Assembly (NCBI GenBank): GCA_023380955.1
Contig: JAMCTB010000010.1
Coordinates: 1 to 31,009, forward strand
DNA: 31,009 nt
Source: Chloroflexota bacterium
GTDB lineage: Bacteria; Chloroflexota; UBA6077
Direction of reading: 5' to 3'
Made by a program: the position numbers and the translations under genes
Notes under the pieces: generated by a model
Seen by the model: only the letters and a program-made list of their open reading frames with translations
The model's database searches: none
What the model was told of the DNA's origin: nothing
Part shown: positions 13,905 to 22,878 of the stretch, in pieces
Position numbering within the stretch: the first letter of the stretch is position 1
How the letters are laid out: the number at the start of each line of letters is the position of its first letter

Positions 13905-16763
13905 GTGTCAATATTCAATAACATCACAGTGATTCGACGCGGCATCCTGTTCTTATCCTTATTGGCAGCTTTCGGCCTGCGAGCCTGGGACCTGGGCACC
14001 CAGAGCATCTGGATCGACGAGGGCCTGAGCATCTGGGACGCGCAGAAGAGCACAATCGAGCTGCTGGCCACGCACGCCCAGTGGGACATTCACCCGCCCC
14101 TGTACTATCTTGTGCTTCATTTCTGGGTCAATGTAGCCGGCTCCAGCGAATTTGCCGTGCGATTCTTTTCCGTGGCCTCCGGAGTGCTCACGGTACCCCT
14201 GGTGTACTGGCTGGTCCGCTTGCTCCAGCGGCGGGCGGCCGTCGAAGCGCACGCTGTGAGCCGTCTCCTGGCAACGCTCCCCCCGCTTCTTGTAGCCGTG
14301 TCCCCGTTCCTGGTGTTCACGTCGCAGGACGCTCGCATGTACGGCTTGCTGACGATGCTCGGAGTCCTCGCCACAGGGGCGCTCTGGAAAGCCATCGAGG
14401 CAACCCCATCCTTCACAGCTCATCACGCGGCCCGTTGGAGCCTGTATGCCGTGGCAGTCGCAGCTATGGCGTACACCCACTACTTCACGGCCTTCATTCT
14501 CGCCTTCCACGGCATATTCCTGCTTCTAACAACGAGACATTATCGCAGCAGGATTTATCCCTGGATGCTCTCCCTTGGCGGCGCGGCGGTCCTGTACATT
14601 CCGTGGTGGCAGTCGGCCTGGACACAGGCGACACGGCTGATCGAGATACCCGACGTGTGGCCGGGCGTCCTCTCCGCCAGAGACGTGCTGGCCCGCATCG
14701 TCGTTTCCCTCGTGTCGGGATCGGGCGCTGATGGCGCTCAGGCCGTGCCCATGTTAGCAGCAGCAGCGTTCGTCGTGGTAGGAATGGTCCTGGCCGCGCG
14801 AGGCGCCGGGGGTGTCTTGCCCAGCCGCGCAGCGCTCCTGGTCATTTTGTATGTGGTGGTCCCGGAGGCGATGTTCTTTGCCGCCCTGTACATCATCCCG
14901 AAGTTCGTGGAGCGATATGCGGTGATAGCAGTGCCCGGCTTGATGCTGATGTTGGGCTTCGGCGCACAGGGATGGGGATGGCTTGCCGCACGACGGCGGC
15001 TGGCTGCCGGCTACGTGCTAATTGGACTGGTCGCGCTGCTGATGGTCGGCATCTCTGTAGATGAAACGCTCCAGGTCTACTCTGCCCCAGGATATGCCAA
15101 AGACGACACCAGGGGAGTAGCGGAATACATCAGCAGCCGGGCCGAGGCGGGCGACGTCATCGTATTGATGATGGATACCTCCGTATCTTTCCGCTACTAC
15201 TACAAGAAAGACACACCTATCAGTGGAATAGACCCGGTCCGGAACGTCGATTACCTGGCGGACCGGCTTGAAGCGGCCCTCGAAGGAAAGCAGCGCCTCT
15301 GGCTGGTGCTCTACAAGGCGGACTGGGCCGATCCCTCGCGCTTCGTGCGCGATTACCTGGAGGACACTTTCGACAGCGTCCCGATAGAGCATAAGTTCCA
15401 CGGCTTTGAGCTGAAGCTGTACAGGCTCGACCCTTCCGAGCACTACGACGTCTCCACATCCCCGGAGATCCGCCGAAGGGCAGATTTCGGCGACCAGATC
15501 GAGATCCTCGGCAACAGCCACATTCCCGCGAGCGCGACCGCCGGAGACAGCATTCCCCTGCTCTTCTACTGGCGGCTCCCCCGGCTCACGGATGACGACT
15601 TGCTTGTGTCGCTGCGCCTCCGGCGCGGCAGCATGACGTACTGGGCCAAAGACCGCCGTCCGACGGCCTACGGCTATCCAACCTTCTATTGGCCCGCCAA
15701 AGAGATGGTCGTGGGCCGGCTACCCCTGGAAATACCTCCAGGCACTCCCCCTGGACAATACGCGGTAGAACTGGCCTTGTATTCCGTCGAGGACAAACGC
15801 AACCTGGACCTGCTGGGTCTGGACAGAGCGCCATCGGGAACATGGATCGACCTTGGAACAGTGGAGGTAGCGCGCCCCTCGAAGCCGGCCGACCTCCACG
15901 CGCTGGGTCTGGACCGTTCGACCGGCAGGCAGCTCACCAGCGCACTGGCCTTGCTGGGAAGCGAAATCGGCGGGTCCAGCGTGCAGCCCGGCCAGACGCT
16001 GCCCCTAACCCTCCGGTGGCTGGCCACCGCAACACCGGCGGACGATTACCGTGTGCTCCTGTCGATGACAGATGGAAACGGGCAGGTCCATCGCCTGTAC
16101 GAAGGCGCTCCCGTTCAAGGAGAGTACCCGATGCAGGCGTGGAGGGCCGGCGAGCTCGTGAACGACAGGTACAACCTTGTGGTGCCTGCAGGCGTGGCCC
16201 CCGGGGAGGCGAGCCTGTACCTCTCGCTGGTTCCTCCTTCGATCCCGGCCGGTGCACCCCTGGACAGCGCCCCGAGCACTATCCTTCTGGGGAAGCTGCA
16301 GGTCACGAGCCGCACGCACATCACCGAGCCGGCTTCGCCGCCGCAATACCCTGTGGGCGCGCGGGTGGGTGAATTCGCCCGATTGGTGGGATACGATCTT
16401 TCGGGGGACACCGCAGTCGCCGGCGGTTCCCTTAAGATCACGCTGCAATGGCAGTCCGCGGGGCCGGCCGACGCCAACTACAAGGTGTTCGTGCACCTTC
16501 TGGACGGACAGGAGCACGTGCGATCCCAGCAGGACAACCAGCCCGATCGAGACCGTGCCCCCACAAGCGGCTGGGTGGCCGGCGAGTACATCAGCGACGT
16601 CTACCAACTTGACCTGCCCGCCGGCCTGCCCGCCGGCCGCTACCAGTTGGAGGTCGGCATGTATGACCCTCAAACAGGGGCCCGGCAGTCGATCGCCACG
16701 GCGTCGGGGGAGCCCATCGGCGACCGGCTCCTGTTGAGGCCGGTAACCGTGACCGCCAGGTAG
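13905..16763 (+). CDS. ArnT/PMT-like GT-C glycosyltransferase with three tandem outside modules
   Basis: 952 residues. The N-terminal half (to about 390) has many membrane spans. Motif WIDEGLS (Asp38, Glu39) is in the first outside loop, followed by DIHPPLYYL (His63) and SQDARMYGL near 143-150, the hallmark set of GT39/GT83-like glycosyltransferases that take sugars from polyprenyl phosphates. A soluble alpha/beta segment follows, then three related beta-sandwich repeats centred near LLFYWRLPR (551), LTLRWLATA (700) and ITLQWQSAG (846), each about 150 residues long. The last is closely related to the C-terminal module of the gene before. The start GTG 13905 has GGAAG about 12 nt upstream. Probably acts with its neighbour in surface glycan assembly. 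Confidence 0.87.
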   Translation: MSIFNNITVIRRGILFLSLLAAFGLRAWDLGTQSIWIDEGLSIWDAQKSTIELLATHAQWDIHPPLYYLVLHFWVNVAGSSEFAVRFFSVASGVLTVPLVYWLVRLLQRRAAVEAHAVSRLLATLPPLLVAVSPFLVFTSQDARMYGLLTMLGVLATGALWKAIEATPSFTAHHAARWSLYAVAVAAMAYTHYFTAFILAFHGIFLLLTTRHYRSRIYPWMLSLGGAAVLYIPWWQSAWTQATRLIEIPDVWPGVLSARDVLARIVVSLVSGSGADGAQAVPMLAAAAFVVVGMVLAARGAGGVLPSRAALLVILYVVVPEAMFFAALYIIPKFVERYAVIAVPGLMLMLGFGAQGWGWLAARRRLAAGYVLIGLVALLMVGISVDETLQVYSAPGYAKDDTRGVAEYISSRAEAGDVIVLMMDTSVSFRYYYKKDTPISGIDPVRNVDYLADRLEAALEGKQRLWLVLYKADWADPSRFVRDYLEDTFDSVPIEHKFHGFELKLYRLDPSEHYDVSTSPEIRRRADFGDQIEILGNSHIPASATAGDSIPLLFYWRLPRLTDDDLLVSLRLRRGSMTYWAKDRRPTAYGYPTFYWPAKEMVVGRLPLEIPPGTPPGQYAVELALYSVEDKRNLDLLGLDRAPSGTWIDLGTVEVARPSKPADLHALGLDRSTGRQLTSALALLGSEIGGSSVQPGQTLPLTLRWLATATPADDYRVLLSMTDGNGQVHRLYEGAPVQGEYPMQAWRAGELVNDRYNLVVPAGVAPGEASLYLSLVPPSIPAGAPLDSAPSTILLGKLQVTSRTHITEPASPPQYPVGARVGEFARLVGYDLSGDTAVAGGSLKITLQWQSAGPADANYKVFVHLLDGQEHVRSQQDNQPDRDRAPTSGWVAGEYISDVYQLDLPAGLPAGRYQLEVGMYDPQTGARQSIATASGEPIGDRLLLRPVTVTAR

Positions 16764-16797
16764 GCCAGCAGCCGGGGGTCGGCGGCCTTCCTTTTTT
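16763..16797 (+). terminator. Terminator of the GT-C genes
   Basis: A bulged stem, GGCC (16763-16766) plus GCCG (16771-16774) pairing with CGGC (16780-16783) plus GGCC (16784-16787), is followed by TTCC and six T (16792-16797). It overlaps the stop codon of the GT-C gene. This fits an intrinsic terminator between the converging genes. Confidence 0.55.
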
Positions 16798-16870
16798 CGC
16801 GGCGTCCGTCGTCCTGCCGCCAGTCACCCTCGCTGTCCCGCTCAGGTGCCATCTTCTCTCGCGCACCGCA

Positions 16871-18067
16871 TCAGCGGACGACGGTTGCCCCGCCCTTCAT
16901 AACGAGGGATGCCGAGGCAATCGCCCCGATCTCCTTCAACGGGTCGCCGTGCACCAGCAGCAGGTCGGCCTCCTTCCCTGCTTCCACGGTGCCGACCCGG
17001 TCGCCGAGCCCCAGGGCCGCGGCGGCGTTGCCGGTGGCCGAGACGATGGCTTGCATTGGGGATAAGCCACCCTCCACCATAAGCCGCAGCTCCAGCGCCA
17101 AGTTGTCGAAGGGAGTGATCGCCACGCCGGCATCGGTGCCGGCTGCAAACTTCACCCCGGCCTCCACCATCTCCCTGAACTGGGCGAGCCGCGTCTCCGG
17201 CACGAGGGTGGGGGGGATGCCGGTCTGCTTATAGGCACGGTAGCTCGCCGCGAGGGTCGCCACCACAAATACCCCCTTGCCGACGATTGTCTCCGCTATG
17301 ACCGGATCGAACGCCGATCCCGCATCCGGCCGCAGGAAGCTAGCGTGCTCCAGGGTGTCGACGCCTGCCTCCAGGCAGTTGGCCATGCTCTGGGCGGCGT
17401 GGCAGTGGGCAGCCACCCGGCGGCCCTGGCGGTGGGCCTCTTCGACCGCGGCCCGCAGCTCCGCCACCGTATACGATGGCAGGCGCTGGTTGGTGCCCGG
17501 CGTCAGCCCGCCCCCAGAGGCCATCACCTTGATGAAGTCGGCTCCCTCCTTGATGAGGTGTCGCACCTCCCGGCGCATGCCGTCCTCGCCGTCGGCCTCG
17601 CCGTTCATGTAGTGGCAGTGCCCGCCGGTTATCGTCAGCGGCCGGCCGCTGAGGAGCATCCGCGGGCCGGCGATGATTCCCCGCTCCACGGCCCGGCGCG
17701 CGGCGAAGGTCGTGCCGTTGCGGCCGCCGCAGTCCCGTATAGTGGTGATGCCGGCCCGCAGGGCAGTGAGCGCATTCTGGGTAGACCGCGCCACCAGCAC
17801 GCCGTCGTCCTCCTCTAGGAAGGTCTGCAGCGGCGTGGCGCTGCCGCTGAAGTTCAAGTGTACGTGGCAGTCAATCAACCCCGGCAGCAGGGTATCGTCG
17901 TCCCTGACGATCAGCTCGGCGTCCGGCTCATCCTGCCACGCCACCTGCGCGGCAGGCCCGACTGCCGCAATTCTGGACCCCCGGACGACCACCACTGCGT
18001 CGTTCACCGGCGCTGCGCCCGTGCCGTCGATCAGCCTTCTCACTCGTATGACAGTGCTCTTCGCCAT
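16871..18067 (-). CDS. Metal-dependent amidohydrolase
   Basis: 398 residues from the ATG at 18067, chosen because GGGGGAGG lies 3 nt upstream; an upstream in-frame start at 18133 has no such site. It has the amidohydrolase superfamily barrel: HVH (His68, His70) in GLIDCHVHLNF, the likely carboxylated Lys180 in ADFIKVMASGGG, His221/His223 in VAAHCHA, His241 in LEHASF and Asp312 in GTDAG. A C-terminal VGTVEAGKEADLLLVHGDPL closes the small beta-sandwich. These match the imidazolonepropionase-like or Xaa-Pro dipeptidase (prolidase) branch, which cleaves cyclic amides or dipeptides. The exact substrate cannot be read. It stands alone, converging on the GT-C gene and divergent from the NIPSNAP gene. 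Confidence 0.9.
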   Translation of the reverse strand: MAKSTVIRVRRLIDGTGAAPVNDAVVVVRGSRIAAVGPAAQVAWQDEPDAELIVRDDDTLLPGLIDCHVHLNFSGSATPLQTFLEEDDGVLVARSTQNALTALRAGITTIRDCGGRNGTTFAARRAVERGIIAGPRMLLSGRPLTITGGHCHYMNGEADGEDGMRREVRHLIKEGADFIKVMASGGGLTPGTNQRLPSYTVAELRAAVEEAHRQGRRVAAHCHAAQSMANCLEAGVDTLEHASFLRPDAGSAFDPVIAETIVGKGVFVVATLAASYRAYKQTGIPPTLVPETRLAQFREMVEAGVKFAAGTDAGVAITPFDNLALELRLMVEGGLSPMQAIVSATGNAAAALGLGDRVGTVEAGKEADLLLVHGDPLKEIGAIASASLVMKGGATVVR

Positions 18068-18244
18068 TTTCCTCCCCCGGCCCTCGTGCGGGCTCGTCGA
18101 CAGGTTCGAGTTAACCGTTGTCCTGGGCTGCATTCTATGTCACTGCCGCACCGGACACAAGCTCGCTCTGGACAGACGAGCACGCGTACGTTATGCTTCG
18201 CACATCACTGCCAGCCGATTAAGATACGGTAGGAGGTCAGGACT

Positions 18245-18568
18245 ATGCTGTACGAGTTGCGCACTTATGAGATGGTGCCCGGCAAAATGCCCGACATCAA
18301 CAATCGCTTCGCCAATGTCACCACGAAGCTGTTCGAAAAGCACGGTATACGAGTTGTAGGTTTTTGGACACCCCTGGTGGGGACCAGCAACCAGTTGATC
18401 TACATGCTGGCCTGGGACAGCTTGGCCGAGCGAGAAAAGAAATGGGACGCCTTCCAGTCGGACCCCGCCTGGATCAGCGCCCGCGCCGCCAGCGAGGAGG
18501 CCGGCCCCATCGTCGCCAGGGCCATCAACAGCATTCTGATGCCCACTCCCTACTCACCGATGAAGTAG
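18245..18568 (+). CDS. NIPSNAP family protein
   Basis: 107 residues, one NIPSNAP domain (ferredoxin-like alpha/beta barrel). It begins MLYELRTYEMVPGKM, the typical YELRTY opening, then HGIRVVGFWTPLVGTSNQLIYMLAWDSLAEREKKWDAF, matching the family's G-F-W and W-D-S/R-E blocks. AGGAGGT lies 8 nt before the ATG. These proteins usually form dimers; their biochemical role is not settled. It is divergent from the amidohydrolase with 177 bp between them. Confidence 0.9.
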   Translation: MLYELRTYEMVPGKMPDINNRFANVTTKLFEKHGIRVVGFWTPLVGTSNQLIYMLAWDSLAEREKKWDAFQSDPAWISARAASEEAGPIVARAINSILMPTPYSPMK

Positions 18569-18600
18569 CAGCTCTCGCCGCACCATTGCGCGGTTATGTA

Positions 18601-18638
18601 AACACCTCTCGCCTCTCGAGTGCGTGAGGTGTTATAAT
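18601..18638 (+). promoter_or_regulatory. TATAAT box merged with an 8-bp inverted repeat
   Basis: AACACCTC (18601-18608) and GAGGTGTT (18626-18633) form a perfect inverted repeat with a 17-nt spacer. The last T of the right arm is the first base of TATAAT (18633-18638). It could be an operator for the histidine phosphatase gene, a weak terminator for the NIPSNAP gene, or both. No clear -35. Confidence 0.4.
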
Positions 18639-18671
18639 CTTGATTGATCGGTGGCATCAGGTATCGTTTGA

Positions 18672-19400
18672 GTGGGACAGGCTAGCGAGGACCTTGCCGC
18701 GAACACCGGCGCCGCCGAGGGAGTAAATAAGGATCGACGGGGAACTGCCAAGGCTTTGACACTCCGACTATTTCTCCTCCGGCACGGCGAGACCGAGTGG
18801 AACCAGACCGGGCGCTTCCAGGGCGTCACCGACATTCCGCTGGGGCAGACTGGCCGGCAGCAGGCCACCGCCCTGGCCCACAGCTTGCGGGGCGAGCGCC
18901 TCAGCGCCGTGTACGCCAGCCCTTTGTGCCGCGCCCTTGAGACGGCGCAACTGCTGGCCGCCCCCCACGGCCTCGAGGTCGAGACCTGCCTCGAGCTGCG
19001 AGAGATGGACCTCGGCGAGCTGGAGGGCGCGAGCAGGGAGATGTTCGTGACCCAATTCGCTTCCCTTGCCGCACGGTGGAGGGAATGCGCCTGGACCGTA
19101 CAGATGCCGGGGGGCGAGAGCCTCCCGCTGTTGCAGGAGCGCGTTTGGGGGGCAATCGAACGGATTGTGGCCCGCCACAAGACAGGCAGCGTGGCCGTGG
19201 TAGCTCATAGCTTCGCCAACGCCGTGGCCCTGTGCAAGGCAGCCGGCCTTGACCTGTCGCACTATCGAGAGTTTCGGCAATCGCCCTCGGCGAAGAACCT
19301 GATCGAGCTCAGCAACGGTATCTACCGCGTCGTCCTGGTCAACGACACCTCGCACCTCTCACACGATGCACCGGATGCGGGGCCGGCTGTCGGGCGCTGA
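18672..19400 (+). CDS. Histidine phosphatase (phosphoglycerate mutase-like)
   Basis: Up to 242 residues. Histidine phosphatase fold: FLLRHGETEWNQTGRFQG with phospho-His38, YASPLCRALETAQ, LREMDLGELEG carrying the likely acid, and the second catalytic His in VAVVAHSFANAV. CobC/GpmB-like; substrates in this family range from phosphoglycerate to cobalamin or nucleotide phosphates and cannot be chosen here. The start is uncertain. GTG 18672 adds a 28-residue leader with no homology pattern and no ribosome site, while TTG 18756 begins right at the first strand (TLRLFLLRHGE). It is followed 20 bp later by mutS, so the two may be co-transcribed from the TATAAT at 18633. Confidence 0.88.
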   Translation: MGQASEDLAANTGAAEGVNKDRRGTAKALTLRLFLLRHGETEWNQTGRFQGVTDIPLGQTGRQQATALAHSLRGERLSAVYASPLCRALETAQLLAAPHGLEVETCLELREMDLGELEGASREMFVTQFASLAARWRECAWTVQMPGGESLPLLQERVWGAIERIVARHKTGSVAVVAHSFANAVALCKAAGLDLSHYREFRQSPSAKNLIELSNGIYRVVLVNDTSHLSHDAPDAGPAVGR

Positions 19401-19420
19401 CCCTGGAACCAGAGCTGGAA

Positions 19421-22030
19421 ATGGATGCAGTAAGGTCACACATAACGCCTATCAGGCGACAATACCTGCAGCTCAAGCGGCGTTATCCCGATGCCATTCT
19501 TTTCTTCCGGCTGGGCGATTTCTACGAGACGTTCGACGAAGACGCCAGGGTGGTGGCCTCCGAGCTGGAAATAACGCTCACTGGCCGGGAAATGGGCCAC
19601 GGCCAGCGGGTGCCGATGGCGGGCGTGCCCTATCACGCCGTGGAGGGGTACCTGGCCCGGCTCATCGGCCGCGGCCACAAGGTGGCGATCTGCGAGCAGC
19701 TCGGCGACCCGGCCCAGACCAAAGGCATCGTGGAGCGGGACGTGGTCCGCGTGGTCACGCCGGGAACGGTCATCGAGCCGAATATGCTCCAGGCAAAGTC
19801 CAACAACTACCTGGCTTCCGTGGTCGTCGAGCCGCAGGGCGCCGGCATCGCCTACGCTGACATCAGCACCGGCGAATTCGCCGTCACCCAGTTGAGAGGG
19901 GCAGACGCGTTGTCCCAGCTACAGCAGGAGGTGGCCCGCCTGTCGCCGGCGGAGTGTCTGGTCCCCGCGTCGGAAGATGACCGATCTCTGCTGGGAACGC
20001 CTATCACCGAATACGAGACCTGGCATTTCAATCTGGATACGGCAACACAGGCCCTGACCGAGCACTTCGAGGTCCAGTCACTCGACGGCTACGGCTGCGC
20101 CAGCCTTCCCCTGGCCATAAGGGCTGCCGGTGCCCTTATCCAGTATCTCGGCGACACCCAGGCCAGCGCCCTCGCCCAGCTTCAGGGCCTGCACACCTAC
20201 AGCATTGACACCTTCATGAGCCTCGACCCCAGCACCCGCCGTAACCTCGAGCTGGACCAATCTGTTCGAGGAGGGGTCCGCGGTTCCCTGCTATGGGTGC
20301 TGGACCAGACGCGCACGCCGATGGGCGGACGGCTCTTGCGAAGCTGGGTGAACCAGCCGCTGCTCGAGCTGGCGCCGTTGGAGGAGCGCCAGGACCAGGT
20401 AGCCAGCTTGATCGAGGATTCGCTCCTGCGGTCGCGATTGGGTGCCGTTCTCGGCAAGATAGGCGACCTGGAGCGGCTCGTCGGGCGAATAAGCCAGCGG
20501 ATGGCCTCCCCGCGCGACCTCGTCGCACTCCGGATGAGCCTGGAGCGCGTCCTCGATCTGCAGGAGGCACTGGGCGCATCCGACTGCACCCACCCGGCGG
20601 CTGTTGCCGCACCGCTCGGTCCGCTCGCCGGGCAACTCGACGCGTGTCCTGAGGTGAGGGCATTGATCGCTCAGGCGCTCGTGGCGGACCCGCCCGCCAC
20701 AATTGCCGATGGCGGCGTGATTGCCCCGGGGTTTTCGGAGGAGCTCGATAAGCTGAAGGCTGATTCGACGGAAGCACGCGAGTGGGTGGCAGGCCTGGAA
20801 CGGGTCGAGCGCGAGCGGACCGGCATACGCTCGCTCAAGGTCGGCTACAACAAGGTCTTCGGGTACTATATCGAGGTCAGCCACGCCAACGGGTCCCTGG
20901 TCCCGCAGGAGTACATCCGCAAGCAGACGCTGGTCGGCGCCGAGCGCTACATCACGCCGGAGCTGAAGGAGCGAGAGGCAAAGATACTGAGCGCCCAGGA
21001 GAGGATGGCCGACATCGAGCAGGCCTTATTCCAGGAGATTTGCCAGCAGGTGGCGGCGGCGGGCCACCGTATCACCCCCACGGCCCGGGCCATCGCCCGG
21101 CTGGACGCCCTCCTCAGCCTGGCGGAGGTGGCCTTGCACAATCGCTACACCCAGCCCAAGCTCGACCTGGGCGAGGAGATTCATATCACAGGTGGACGCC
21201 ACCCGGTGGTGGAGATGGCCCTGGAGGAGCCTTTCGTTCCCAACGATATCCATCTCACCAACAGGGACACCGAGATAATGGTCCTAACCGGGCCGAATAT
21301 GGCCGGGAAGTCCACTTATCTCCGCCAGGCCGCCATCCTGGTGTTGATGGCCCAGATCGGCAGCTTCATCCCCGCGCAGTCCGCTACCATCGGCCTGGTC
21401 GACCGCATCTTCAGCCGGGTGGGAGCGCAGGACGACATCGCCGCCGGCCAGAGCACGTTTATGGTCGAGATGGCCGAGACAGCGAACATCTTGCACCACG
21501 CCACGCGCCGCAGCCTGGTGATCCTGGACGAGATCGGGCGCGGCACCAGCACCTACGACGGTATCAGCATCGCTCGGGCGGTGGTGGAGTACATTCACAA
21601 TCATCCGCGTTTGGGCTGCAAGACCATATTTGCCACGCACTACCACGAGCTCGCCGAGCTTGAGCAATGCCTCCCTCGCGTGAAGAGCTTCCGCGTTGAT
21701 GTTCTTGAAGAGGGAGACAGGGTGGTCTTCCTGCGGCGCGTGGTCCCGGGCGGGGCCGACCGCTCCTACGGCATATACGTGGCGCGGCTGGCCGGCGTGC
21801 CCCGGCCGGTGACGCAGCGTGCCGAAGAGATCCTTGGCGAGCTGGAGCACGCGGCACGGTGGCAACGGGTACCCCCGCCAGCAGCACAGCAGTTGCAGCT
21901 ATTCTCTCCTTCTAATCCGGTGGTGGACGAACTGGCCGGGCTCGAAGTCCTATCGATGACCCCTTTAGAGGCATTGAACAAGCTGTTTGAGCTGCAGCGA
22001 CAGGCACTGAACGGCAGGAAATCAGAGTAG
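19421..22030 (+). CDS. mutS: DNA mismatch repair protein MutS
   Basis: 869 residues, full length for MutS1. It recognises mismatches and, with ATP, licenses repair. Domain I carries the mismatch-wedge FYE (Phe34-Tyr35-Glu36 in LGDFYETF). The connector, lever and clamp follow (YIRKQTLVGAERYITPELKEREAKIL near 490-520). The ATPase has Walker A GPNMAGKST near 624, the DDIAAGQSTFMVEM signature near 670, Walker B LVILDEIGRGTSTYDG near 698 and ATHYHEL near 743. The C-terminus ends with a short helical tail (MTPLEALNKLFELQRQAL) typical of the tetramer/MutL-contact end. ATG 19421 has only a weak CTGGAA upstream. It is distinct from MutS2 at 2595. Confidence 0.97.
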   Translation: MDAVRSHITPIRRQYLQLKRRYPDAILFFRLGDFYETFDEDARVVASELEITLTGREMGHGQRVPMAGVPYHAVEGYLARLIGRGHKVAICEQLGDPAQTKGIVERDVVRVVTPGTVIEPNMLQAKSNNYLASVVVEPQGAGIAYADISTGEFAVTQLRGADALSQLQQEVARLSPAECLVPASEDDRSLLGTPITEYETWHFNLDTATQALTEHFEVQSLDGYGCASLPLAIRAAGALIQYLGDTQASALAQLQGLHTYSIDTFMSLDPSTRRNLELDQSVRGGVRGSLLWVLDQTRTPMGGRLLRSWVNQPLLELAPLEERQDQVASLIEDSLLRSRLGAVLGKIGDLERLVGRISQRMASPRDLVALRMSLERVLDLQEALGASDCTHPAAVAAPLGPLAGQLDACPEVRALIAQALVADPPATIADGGVIAPGFSEELDKLKADSTEAREWVAGLERVERERTGIRSLKVGYNKVFGYYIEVSHANGSLVPQEYIRKQTLVGAERYITPELKEREAKILSAQERMADIEQALFQEICQQVAAAGHRITPTARAIARLDALLSLAEVALHNRYTQPKLDLGEEIHITGGRHPVVEMALEEPFVPNDIHLTNRDTEIMVLTGPNMAGKSTYLRQAAILVLMAQIGSFIPAQSATIGLVDRIFSRVGAQDDIAAGQSTFMVEMAETANILHHATRRSLVILDEIGRGTSTYDGISIARAVVEYIHNHPRLGCKTIFATHYHELAELEQCLPRVKSFRVDVLEEGDRVVFLRRVVPGGADRSYGIYVARLAGVPRPVTQRAEEILGELEHAARWQRVPPPAAQQLQLFSPSNPVVDELAGLEVLSMTPLEALNKLFELQRQALNGRKSE

Positions 22031-22041
22031 AGAGGCCTCCA

Positions 22042-22878
22042 TTGGCAGAACGTTTCGAACTCGATCATCCGACCTCTTCCGAGCCCCCTCCGCCACGCGG
22101 TGGCCCGGACCCATCGTCCGCGTCGATGCCCAGTCCCCCGAGGCTGAGGCACGTGTGGATGCTGGGCAGCAAGGTCCACGATGTCACCTATGAGGAAGCC
22201 CTGGAGGCCATCAGCTACTTCATTCGTTCGGGGAAGCCCCACCAGATAGTTACATCCAACCCTGAGTTCGTGATGCTGGCGCGTGAAGACGTAGAGTTCG
22301 ACAATATCATCAACGAGGCTTCTCTGGTGATACCGGATGGCGTCGGCCTCGTGTGGGCGTCCAGCGTGTTGGGCTACCCCATTCGCCAGCAGGTCACGGG
22401 CACCGATCTGGTGCATCGGATGATGGAAATGGCCGTGAAAGAGGGGTATCGGGTGTTCCTGCTGGGGGCCGCCGAGGGGATCGCCCAGCTTGCTGCGAAG
22501 CACCTGCAGGAGATGTACCCCGGCCTCCAGATTGCCGGCACCTACAGCGGCTTTCCGTACCCGCGGTATGACGATGCCACAGTCTCCATTATCGAGGCTG
22601 CCGGCCGGGTGGACATTATGCTAGTGGCCTACGGCGCTCCGGCGCAGGAGAAGTGGATCGCCCGCAACCAGGCGCGACTGGGCATTCCGGTGGCGATCGG
22701 CGTGGGAGGCGTCTTCGACTTCATCTCCGGGCGGGTACGACGGGCGCCGCCCTGGGTGCGAAGGTTTGGCCTCGAGTGGCTGTACCGGCTCATCCGCCAG
22801 CCGTGGCGCTGGCGACGGCAGCTCGCCCTGCCTAGATTTGCTCTGGCGGTTCTGGCTCTGCGCCTTGGACGGGGTTAG
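22042..22878 (+). CDS. WecG/TagA/CpsF family glycosyltransferase
   Basis: 278 residues. GT26 enzymes add the second sugar, for example ManNAc or ManNAcA, to undecaprenyl-PP-GlcNAc in teichoic acid, enterobacterial antigen or capsule linkage units. Visible family blocks: VTSNPEFVMLAR, IPDGVGLVWAS, VTGTDLVHRM, VFLLGAAEGIA, VDIMLVAYGAPAQEKWIARN, and GVGGVFDFISGRVRRAPPWVRRFGLEWLYRLIRQPWRW. The first 35 residues are Pro/Ser-rich and probably disordered. Start TTG 22042 has GAGAGG 6 nt upstream; ATG 22126 is an alternative. It follows mutS by 11 bp, and its 3' end overlaps the converging WecA-like gene by 47 bp, which should supply its lipid substrate. Confidence 0.92.
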   Translation: MAERFELDHPTSSEPPPPRGGPDPSSASMPSPPRLRHVWMLGSKVHDVTYEEALEAISYFIRSGKPHQIVTSNPEFVMLAREDVEFDNIINEASLVIPDGVGLVWASSVLGYPIRQQVTGTDLVHRMMEMAVKEGYRVFLLGAAEGIAQLAAKHLQEMYPGLQIAGTYSGFPYPRYDDATVSIIEAAGRVDIMLVAYGAPAQEKWIARNQARLGIPVAIGVGGVFDFISGRVRRAPPWVRRFGLEWLYRLIRQPWRWRRQLALPRFALAVLALRLGRG

